Shown here: one piece after another, positions 1-4,403 of the stretch | How positions within the stretch are numbered: position 1 is the stretch's first letter | How the letters are laid out: each line of letters begins with the position of its first letter | Assembly (NCBI GenBank): GCA_028284025.1 | Contig: JANQSM010000122.1 | Span: 1-7,892 of the forward strand | Reading direction: 5' to 3' | Length of the DNA: 7,892 nt | Source of the DNA: Alphaproteobacteria bacterium | Lineage (GTDB): Bacteria > Pseudomonadota > Alphaproteobacteria > JANQSM01 | Notes under the pieces: generated by a model | Told to the model about the DNA's origin: nothing | Database searches by the model: none | The model's input: the letters and a program-made list of their open reading frames with translations, nothing else | Position numbers and translations under genes: made by a program

Positions 1-176
1 ATAGAGCGCTCCCAGCTGGCAAATTCCTCTTCGGTGATGTTATAGCGACTGCAAGCATCAGCCAGAGTAATTAGGCCTTTTTTCACGCCAGCTACCACCT
101 GCGCTTTACGACGAATTACCCATCGCGTCGTATTAGCAGGAGGCAGTGTGTCTTCAAAATAGAAATTATCTTTCAT
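1..176 (-). CDS. sciP: SciP-like CtrA inhibitory protein (DUF1153), 3' end cut by window edge
   Basis: The visible 58 residues begin MKDNFYFEDTLPPANTTRW and continue with a stretch matching the DUF1153/SciP core: a TRWVIRRKAQVV segment, then GLITLADACSRYNITEEEF, which looks like a helix-turn-helix (ADACSRYNI resembles the turn). In Caulobacter SciP is a small protein of roughly 90 residues that binds DNA and CtrA and blocks activation of CtrA-dependent promoters; that role is family knowledge, not seen here. The ATG at 174-176 is chosen because the frame hits a TGA at 189-191 upstream and a GAGG ribosome binding site lies at 187-190, 10 nt away. That site is inside a hairpin (186-202). A CtrA box lies at 332-346, fitting the known CtrA-SciP loop. 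The C-terminus lies outside the window. Confidence 0.88.
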   Translation of the reverse strand, partial: MKDNFYFEDTLPPANTTRWVIRRKAQVVAGVKKGLITLADACSRYNITEEEFASWERS

Positions 177-185
177 TGTTTTTAT

Positions 186-202
186 GCCTCATGGTCTGAG
201 GC
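186..202 (-). promoter_or_regulatory. sciP leader hairpin B covering the ribosome binding site
   Basis: Read on the minus strand, GCCTCA (197-202) and TGAGGC (186-191) are perfect 6-bp arms around the 5-nt loop GACCA. The 3' arm contains the GAGG Shine-Dalgarno of sciP, so the folded form would hide the ribosome binding site. The three outer bases of the 5' arm (200-202) are also part of hairpin A, so the two structures cannot both form fully. The pairing is seen in the sequence; its regulatory role is inferred. Confidence 0.5.
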
Positions 203-216
203 AGGTTTAACCTGCC
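200..216. repeat. 17-bp perfect dyad (8+1+8) in the sciP leader, hairpin A
   Basis: GGCAGGTT and AACCTGCC form perfect 8-base arms around one central base at 208. In RNA this would fold as a 6-bp GC-rich stem with a 5-nt loop; in DNA it has the symmetry of a dimeric repressor operator. It sits 24 nt before the sciP start codon and shares bases 200-202 with the RBS-sequestering hairpin. The sequence alone does not decide between operator and RNA structure. Confidence 0.55.
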
Positions 217-305
217 AATGGTTAGTTCATCCTTTAAGGAATATTGTGGCAAGGTTTGTTTAAAAAAGGGCTAAGAAAAGATTGCATTTTTCTAAAAAAG
301 ATAAG

Positions 306-325
306 AAAAAAGCAGAGAAATCTGC
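306..325 (-). terminator. short intrinsic terminator after the mini rod/hook-type gene
   Basis: On the minus strand GCAGA (321-325) pairs with TCTGC (312-316) around a TTTC loop, followed directly by six T residues (311-306) and further T-rich sequence. The 5-bp stem is short, so efficiency may be modest. It lies about 40 nt beyond the stop codon of the gene ending at 365 and just downstream of the CtrA box. Confidence 0.5.
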
Positions 326-331
326 GGAAAA

Positions 332-346
332 TTAAAGAAAGATTAA
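332..346. promoter_or_regulatory. CtrA box, perfect TTAA-N7-TTAA
   Basis: TTAA at 332-335 and TTAA at 343-346 are separated by exactly 7 nt, the full consensus for the response regulator CtrA. It lies about 155 bp upstream of the sciP start, between the stop of the preceding gene and sciP, the expected place for a sciP promoter element. I scanned the other intergenic regions for paired TTAA at this spacing and found none. The surroundings are AT-rich, so chance is possible, but the position and the target gene make it convincing. Confidence 0.65.
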
Positions 347-364
347 AAGAAGGTTGCGATTCTA

Positions 365-670
365 TTAACCGACGATATCTAAAAGTTCACCCAACATATC
401 GTCAGCTGTTTTTAGAACCTGAGCATTGGCTTTGTAGTTGGTTTCGGACAACTTAACATTGACAACATCGTTTAAGAAAGTTGATCCTTCAGCCGCTGAA
501 ATGAAGGTTGTGTCAGCTTTTACACCGCCAGTACCAGTGCTGGAAAATTCAGTGACAGCGACTTGGCTGTCAGGTGTGCGTGCGTTGGCTATATTATGTG
601 CAGAATTGCGCAGTAATTTTTGATTGGCAATAAGTCCAGATGTTGCTGTATGAATTGGTTGTGTGACCAT
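365..670 (-). CDS. mini flagellar rod/hook-type axial protein (101 aa)
   Basis: The N-terminus (residues 1-30, with PIHTATSGLIANQKLLRNSA then HNIANARTP) matches the flagellar basal-body rod N-terminal motif, including the hallmark NIAN. The last 30 residues (LSETNYKANAQVLKTADDML, then GELLDIVG) match the rod/hook C-terminal domain and resemble the end of FlgE in this window (TADEMLDELIRVAG). Only about 40 residues lie between, so the protein has the two terminal helices of an axial protein and no outer domain. FlgB and FlgC are usually longer (about 130 aa). ATG at 668-670 is preferred over an in-frame TTG at 674-676 because AGGGG at 681-685 is 10 nt from the ATG but only 4 nt from the TTG. 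It would act as an exported rod/hook component or adaptor; the exact role is unknown. It lies 66 bp after the zeta-like kinase gene and is followed by a short terminator. Confidence 0.82.
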   Translation of the reverse strand: MVTQPIHTATSGLIANQKLLRNSAHNIANARTPDSQVAVTEFSSTGTGGVKADTTFISAAEGSTFLNDVVNVKLSETNYKANAQVLKTADDMLGELLDIVG

Positions 671-736
671 GCCCAAGTTTCCCCTGATTTATGTGTTGTT
701 TCTTTTTATTTTATCAGGACAGCTGTTAACAATTTG

Positions 737-1768
737 CTAATTGGTCTTTTCTTGGCGAGGCAAAAGACCTGATAGCCCTCTTTCGGGAGATTTTGCAGGT
801 CCTCCAAGCACAGATTTTTGGTGCGGTGGTAAATTCAGATTGATTTCAAATAAATGAGCAAAATTAATGAGGCGAGCCACATGTTCCTCAAGGGTGTGAA
901 ATCCGTCATGATAGTGTGGTTGACCTTCTTCATCATAAAAACCACATTTATTTAAGCCTCCGCTCATTATGAGTTTATTCGAGCGATTTACGAATATCGG
1001 CCCACTATTCGGATATTGTTGGGCAATTTCCTGGTGCCTAGAAATTGCGTCAATTGCGCGTAAAAGTACAAAGTCTGGCGGTGGCAACATGCCAGATTGT
1101 GTAAACCTTTTGGCTGTACGTTCCAGATAATCCAGGGGCGCAGGGGCCAATATAAGGGGAAGGTTCAATTGATATCCCCTCCTGTTTCTTTCTTCTATAT
1201 CTTGCAGGGAAGGGCATACTGTTTCATCTATAATGCCAAATCGATACTTTGTTGCCAGTATTAGAACAGCGTGGCGCAGGGGGCTGATCTCATGGCGAAC
1301 ACTGGCCGAAAAACGGGGATCCATAGGGCCTGCTTCTACCATGCATTTAAATTCTGGCAACTGATGCGCAATATCTGTGGTATCAAAATGGATATATCGT
1401 GACGGGTTTGTTTCTCCAAGGAATCCTTTAATCCAGGTCGATTTACCCGCACCCGGTCCACCTGCCGGGGCAATATAACGCCGTACTCCTGGCTTTTTAC
1501 CTGCAAACAGACCTTTTAAAATATTGAGCCTTAATTTCCATCTTTCTGCATCATCGAGAACAATAGTCGGCTGTATCTTAGCTGAGGGAATGTCAAAAGA
1601 GGAGGATTCTATCCCAGCAGCAGTTAAAATACGGTGCCACTCTGCTGCAGCTTTGACGGCATCTTTAATGCCTGCTCTGGCTGCCCGAGTGGTTTTAGAC
1701 ATATCCGGATACATGTCTGCATAGTGTTGTCGCAACCAGGAGGTATCTTTAAATTCTGTTATATTCAT
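737..1768 (-). CDS. zeta-toxin-like P-loop kinase
   Basis: This 343-aa protein has a clear Walker A motif, GGPGAGKST, at residues 103-111, preceded by the hydrophobic strand RYIAP. Downstream come YIHFDTTD (about 125-132), IIDETVCPS (about 179-187, the position of the strand-plus-acid motif) and YLERTAKRFTQSGMLPP (about 214-230), which resembles the arginine-rich lid followed by the GG/GH-xxP segment of zeta-family kinases. Known zeta/PezT toxins phosphorylate UDP-N-acetylglucosamine; whether this one does is unknown. The first 90 residues are helical and charged with no assignment. No epsilon-type antitoxin gene is adjacent. Start ATG at 1766-1768 has a modest AGG-containing RBS. It is separated from flgE by a terminator and has its own sigma-70-like promoter (1801-1829). 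The stop TAG is 66 bp before the mini rod-type gene, so the two may be co-transcribed. The P-loop call is firm; the zeta assignment is moderate. Confidence 0.72.
   Translation of the reverse strand: MNITEFKDTSWLRQHYADMYPDMSKTTRAARAGIKDAVKAAAEWHRILTAAGIESSSFDIPSAKIQPTIVLDDAERWKLRLNILKGLFAGKKPGVRRYIAPAGGPGAGKSTWIKGFLGETNPSRYIHFDTTDIAHQLPEFKCMVEAGPMDPRFSASVRHEISPLRHAVLILATKYRFGIIDETVCPSLQDIEERNRRGYQLNLPLILAPAPLDYLERTAKRFTQSGMLPPPDFVLLRAIDAISRHQEIAQQYPNSGPIFVNRSNKLIMSGGLNKCGFYDEEGQPHYHDGFHTLEEHVARLINFAHLFEINLNLPPHQKSVLGGPAKSPERGLSGLLPRQEKTN
743..769. repeat. 8-bp inverted repeat at the 3' end of the kinase gene
   Basis: GGTCTTTT (743-750) and AAAAGACC (762-769) are perfect arms around an 11-nt loop, inside the last codons of the kinase gene. 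There is no T-tract on the minus strand after it, so it is not a standard intrinsic terminator. It could be an RNA 3'-end stabiliser or processing hairpin between the kinase and the downstream mini-axial gene, or just the codons for the C-terminal residues. Confidence 0.4.
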
Positions 1769-1800
1769 TCTTCTGCCTTTTAAACCAAATAATTGAGCAG

Positions 1801-1829
1801 AAAATACTCTTTAAGGAACACTATGTCAA
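1801..1829 (-). promoter_or_regulatory. sigma-70-type promoter for the kinase gene
   Basis: On the minus strand TTGACA (1829-1824) is a perfect -35 box, followed by a 17-nt spacer and TATTTT (1806-1801), which matches four of six -10 positions. It lies directly after the flgE terminator and 33 nt upstream of the kinase ATG. This suggests housekeeping transcription, independent of the flagellar sigma-54/CtrA hierarchy. Confidence 0.55.
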
Positions 1830-1834
1830 ATAAG

Positions 1835-1867
1835 AAAAACCTCCCCCGGTCTTGCGACCGAGGGAGG
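1835..1867 (-). terminator. intrinsic terminator of the hook gene operon
   Basis: On the minus strand CCTCCC (1867-1862) and CGGTC (1860-1856) pair with GACCG (1851-1847) and GGGAGG (1845-1840) around a 4-nt loop, with one internal A/C mismatch (1846/1861). The hairpin is followed by five T residues (1839-1835) and more T-rich sequence. It lies 63 nt beyond the flgE stop codons and separates flgE from the kinase gene. Confidence 0.85.
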
Positions 1868-1930
1868 GTTAGGGGATTTAGGGTGGGTATTAAACTTTGT
1901 ATACTGCGTAAAGTATAAATAGTCTTATTA

Positions 1931-3328
1931 TTATCCAGCTACACGAATCAGCTCATCAAGCATTTCGTCGGCTGTGTTAATCACCCTTGTGTTGGCTGAA
2001 TAAGATCTCTGAGTTACAATCATGTTAGAGAACTCATCAGCAATATCGACCGTTGATCCCTCAAGAGAGAATGGAACAACTTGTCCAACACCACCGGTTC
2101 CGGCTTCGCGCAGAACGAAGTCACCAGAGCGCGATGTTTGCTGGTAAGCGTTTCCAGAAACTGCTTCAAGAGCGTTCGGGTTAGCAAAGCTTACAATCGG
2201 AATACGGTAGATGGCTTTTTTCTCACCATTATCAAACAACGCTTCGATTGTACCTTCGTTGTTGATGGAAATACCGATTGCTGTACCAAAGGCCAAACCA
2301 TCTTGCGTAAATGTTCTAACCGGGTTAGAGGCATCTACGGCAAACTGGTTCACACCGTTAGTGTTGTTAATGCTTCCCAGATCAAACTGGATGATTTGGG
2401 CGTTACTGGCACCTGATCCTGAAAAGTCAATGGTAACAGGAAATTCAGAGTTACCAGCAGTAATCACACTTGGTGTACCGGCTTGTGACCAATCTTCAAG
2501 ATCGGAAATACTTCCGTCACTTGCGAAAGTGATTTTCATGGCGTCAACGGCACCTGCAGCAGGATCCGCCGCCCATGCACTTGGAGTCGGAGGCGCCCAG
2601 CTCAGGTCATTTGTACCCCCAAGTGTACCACCAGCATTATCAATGCTCGAAATACCGTTCGGGGCGTTACCAGCCTGCATAGCCACAAACCATTCATTGG
2701 CGTTATCACCTTTAACCCAGGTCACCCGCAAGTCTTGTGGTGTTCCCAAGCTATCGAAGATGGTTACACTACTTGTAACTTGTGTTCCAGGTGTTGCCTG
2801 TGAGTCCAGGGTTGCCCCTAAGAACAAGTCGGATGTTGCAACCGGGCTACCCGTGATGTTGGCAATGTTCACTGTATTAAGTGAAATCAGCTCGGTTGAA
2901 CCGGTTGGAAGGTTTCCGTTGGCGTCCAGCTGCCAGGCTTGTAGAAAGTAACCTGCGTTATTGATAAGGTCACCATTCTCATCCGGTCTGAAAGAACCGG
3001 CACGGGTGAAGGAGAATTCATCTCCAGGACCGCGGTTGGCGACATCAGAAGCAGCAAAGAATCCATCACCATCAATGGCAAGGTCTGTTTCAAACGTTGT
3101 ACCCAACAACAGACCGGCTTGTTCAACAAGCTGGAATGGGTTGGATCGCACACCCCCGGGCGAGTGAACCGCACGGGAAGAGGCTGTTACAAGAGTAGAG
3201 AAACGCGTTTCTACGCGCTTGTAACCAACGGTTTGTACGTTTGCGATGTTATCTGAAATCGTCGCTAGGCTTTGTGCGTTTGCGCGAATACCAGATACAC
3301 CAGCAATAAGAGCACCGAAAATAGACAT
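1931..3328 (-). CDS. flgE: flagellar hook protein FlgE
   Basis: This 465-aa protein polymerises into the flagellar hook, exported by the flagellar type III system. Residues 5-37 (LIAGVSGIRANAQSLATISD, then NIANVQTVGYK) are the rod/hook N-terminal motif. Residues 77-91 (TTFETDLAIDGDGFF) and 107-135 are the conserved inner-domain signature. FDSLGTPQDLRVTWVK at 191-206 is the usual FlgE D2 landmark. The C-terminus (from about 435, ending TADEMLDELIRVAG) is the rod/hook C-terminal helix. Its length lies between the Salmonella hook (about 400) and the longer Caulobacter hook protein. The ATG at 3326-3328 has a strong GAGGAGAG RBS (3335-3342, 8 nt away). The gene ends with three consecutive in-frame TAA codons (1925-1933), and a terminator follows. 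It is the last gene of the fliK-flgD-flgE series. Confidence 0.97.
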   Translation of the reverse strand: MSIFGALIAGVSGIRANAQSLATISDNIANVQTVGYKRVETRFSTLVTASSRAVHSPGGVRSNPFQLVEQAGLLLGTTFETDLAIDGDGFFAASDVANRGPGDEFSFTRAGSFRPDENGDLINNAGYFLQAWQLDANGNLPTGSTELISLNTVNIANITGSPVATSDLFLGATLDSQATPGTQVTSSVTIFDSLGTPQDLRVTWVKGDNANEWFVAMQAGNAPNGISSIDNAGGTLGGTNDLSWAPPTPSAWAADPAAGAVDAMKITFASDGSISDLEDWSQAGTPSVITAGNSEFPVTIDFSGSGASNAQIIQFDLGSINNTNGVNQFAVDASNPVRTFTQDGLAFGTAIGISINNEGTIEALFDNGEKKAIYRIPIVSFANPNALEAVSGNAYQQTSRSGDFVLREAGTGGVGQVVPFSLEGSTVDIADEFSNMIVTQRSYSANTRVINTADEMLDELIRVAG

Positions 3329-3360
3329 TATTGTCTCTCCTCATTTTTATGTTACTGTCT

Positions 3361-3380
3361 AATCGGCATCATGCCTGATT
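3361..3380. repeat. imperfect dyad upstream of flgE
   Basis: AATC-GGCAT-c-ATGCC-t-GATT is a 20-bp near-palindrome with one unpaired base, lying between the micro-gene stop codon and the flgE RBS. It could be an operator or an RNA hairpin separating flgE translation from the genes before it. No T-tract follows, so it is not a terminator. Confidence 0.35.
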
Positions 3381-3389
3381 TGCTCTCCT

Positions 3390-3473
3390 TTACTTAAGAA
3401 CAGCTTTGCGCTTAGACGTGTCTCTGCGCCGGTGCTGAAGATACATCGTCCTCAGCGTTATAACTTCTGCCAT
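3390..3473 (-). CDS. candidate 27-aa basic micro-protein between flgD and flgE
   Basis: This short frame encodes a very basic peptide (MAEVITLRTMYLQHRRRD, then TSKRKAVLK). It is supported by an excellent Shine-Dalgarno, AGGAG at 3481-3485, exactly 7 nt before the ATG at 3471-3473, as strong as the flgE RBS. The frame extends upstream to a TTG at 3573-3575 (61 aa), but the RBS position argues for the internal ATG. It lies in the hook operon, 61 bp before flgE. I do not recognise the peptide. It overlaps the 55-aa frame at 3412-3579 in a different reading frame, so probably only one of the two is the main product. It may also act as a leader peptide coupling translation to flgE. Coding status is unproven. 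Confidence 0.5.
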   Translation of the reverse strand: MAEVITLRTMYLQHRRRDTSKRKAVLK

Positions 3474-3579
3474 TTTTGTTCTCCTGCGTGCCTGTTTCAC
3501 CAGGCTTTGCAGTTTCTCCGGTCCTTTCTTCTTCTTCCAGGTACCTGACTTCGTAAAAACTTTTACCCATGCCAAACAT
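3412..3579 (-). CDS. candidate 55-aa hydrophilic small protein directly after flgD
   Basis: The frame starts at ATG 3577-3579, one base after the FlgD stop codon, and could be translated by termination-reinitiation; a second in-frame ATG is at 3568-3570. The product is polar and acidic (MFGMGKSFYEVRYLEEEE, then a TGETAKPGETGTQEN stretch). That TGET/GETGT composition recalls the ETGT tail of FlgD just upstream, although the two frames differ. No good Shine-Dalgarno is seen (GGAG about 13 nt away). It overlaps the 27-aa frame with the strong RBS. I recognise no family. It may be a real coupled small gene or non-coding sequence. Confidence 0.35.
   Translation of the reverse strand: MFGMGKSFYEVRYLEEEERTGETAKPGETGTQENKNGRSYNAEDDVSSAPAQRHV
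3481..3485 (-). promoter_or_regulatory. strong ribosome binding site for the 27-aa micro-gene
   Basis: AGGAG on the minus strand lies 7 nt before an ATG at 3471-3473, inside a stretch that otherwise belongs to another candidate frame. This site is the main reason to believe the 27-aa frame is translated. Confidence 0.55.
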
Positions 3580-3580
3580 A

Positions 3581-4390
3581 TTATTCTTCTGTCTCCGTTC
3601 CTGTTTCAGTTCCTGTTTCAGTTCCTGTCTCAGTTCCAGTCTCAGTTCCTGTTTCAGTTCCAGTTTCAGTTCCTGTTTCAGTTCCTGTTTCTGAATTTTC
3701 TGACGTATCTACCTGGGTGACGGTAGTGCCATCATTGACACCAATGACATTTTCAGAATCAACTGTCAGCGATCCAATACTTAGTAATGTCTTTCCAGTT
3801 GATTCACTGGTTTGAATGCCTGTTACTATGCCGGATACTGCAGTGAAGACATCAATTTCTGTCTCGTTATCACTCATAGCAACGATTTCAACTTTATAAA
3901 GGCCATCTGGCTGATCAATGCCTTCATTATTCTTACCATCCCAGACATAATCAGTTGGGTCACCAGTTGGTGTTGGTTCAATTGTTCGAACAATTTGTCC
4001 GGCTTCATTAAGAATATTAATCTTAAGCGAGCTTGGGATCTCTGCTGTCGCATATCTGAATTTCATCTGGCCATCTTTCAATACGCCAGTGCTTCCAATT
4101 GCCATAATCTCGCGACCCATGTATCCCAGAGAGGCGACCTGCGTGTTCGCGCTGGTCAGATTAATCAGGCTTTCCAGGTTGGTATTTTGTTTAATAGATT
4201 GTTCAACATTAGCAAACTGAACCAACTGGTTGGTAAATTCTTCGGTTTTCATCGGCTCCAGAGGATCCTGGTTTTGCAGCTGCGTGGTAAGCAACAATAA
4301 GAAATTGTTGAAATCCTCATTCAGCTGTTCTGCGGAAGTGGCAGCACTTCCTTGTCCGTTCAAAACACTTACAGCATTTGTATCAAACAT
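3581..4390 (-). CDS. flgD: flagellar hook cap / assembly protein FlgD with repeat tail
   Basis: FlgD caps the growing hook and promotes FlgE polymerisation outside the cell. The N-terminal family signature is clear: FNNFLLLLTTQLQNQDPLEP at residues 27-46, followed by TEEFTNQLVQFANVEQ (49-64). The middle has the hook-cap beta domain, including YVWDGKNNEG (148-157) and PDGLYKVEI (161-169), and the usual closing region around SGIVTGIQT. The family normally ends near residue 225. Here a tail of about 40 residues follows, with eight perfect ETGT units (234-265) and ETEE. The start ATG at 4388-4390 has an AGGA RBS 9 nt upstream. It begins 13 bp after the fliK stop, so the two genes are one operon. 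The tail is acidic and threonine-rich, of unknown function. Confidence 0.96.
   Translation of the reverse strand: MFDTNAVSVLNGQGSAATSAEQLNEDFNNFLLLLTTQLQNQDPLEPMKTEEFTNQLVQFANVEQSIKQNTNLESLINLTSANTQVASLGYMGREIMAIGSTGVLKDGQMKFRYATAEIPSSLKINILNEAGQIVRTIEPTPTGDPTDYVWDGKNNEGIDQPDGLYKVEIVAMSDNETEIDVFTAVSGIVTGIQTSESTGKTLLSIGSLTVDSENVIGVNDGTTVTQVDTSENSETGTETGTETGTETGTETGTETGTETGTETGTETEE
3596..3691 (-). repeat. eight 12-bp tandem repeats encoding the FlgD tail (ETGT x8)
   Basis: Eight consecutive 12-bp units of the form GARACWGGAACK occupy 3691-3596 on the minus strand. They vary only at wobble positions and encode ETGT each time. Units 1, 2, 4 and 7 are identical. Because the unit length is a multiple of three, unit gain or loss would change tail length without shifting the frame. 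Confidence 0.95.
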
Positions 4391-4403
4391 CGTTCTTCAT
4401 CCT

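Noticed and set aside
50..64. Sigma-54-like half match (TGCAA then GCCA) inside sciP
   Set aside because: Spacing between the GC and GG dinucleotides is 9, not 10, and it lies inside sciP.
166..192. Eight-codon upstream frame (MRHKNNER) overlapping the sciP start
   Set aside because: No RBS before its ATG; likely chance, although its ATG lies in the loop/arm of the leader hairpin.
690..736. Sigma-28-like element (CCTGATAA with an AAA-type -35) before the mini-axial gene
   Set aside because: The -10 matches only part of GCCGATAA and the spacing to any -35 match is off by one; too weak to list as a promoter.
2211..2951. Long plus-strand open frame (246 codons) opposite flgE
   Set aside because: Antisense shadow of flgE; no RBS, no recognisable protein, and every supported gene is on the minus strand.
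2887..3174. Minus-strand 95-codon frame overlapping flgE in another frame
   Set aside because: Entirely inside flgE coding sequence, proline-rich shadow frame without an RBS.
3345..3375. Possible six-codon leader peptide MMPIRQ before flgE
   Set aside because: AGGAG is 12 nt or more from the ATG, and a sequence this short gives no coding evidence.
3596..3691. Repeat array as a possible CRISPR
   Set aside because: Units are contiguous 12-mers without spacers and are in-frame coding sequence of flgD.
3812..4300. Plus-strand open frame of 162 codons opposite flgD
   Set aside because: Antisense to a firmly identified FlgD; composition (Cys/Asn/Ile-rich) is that of a shadow frame.
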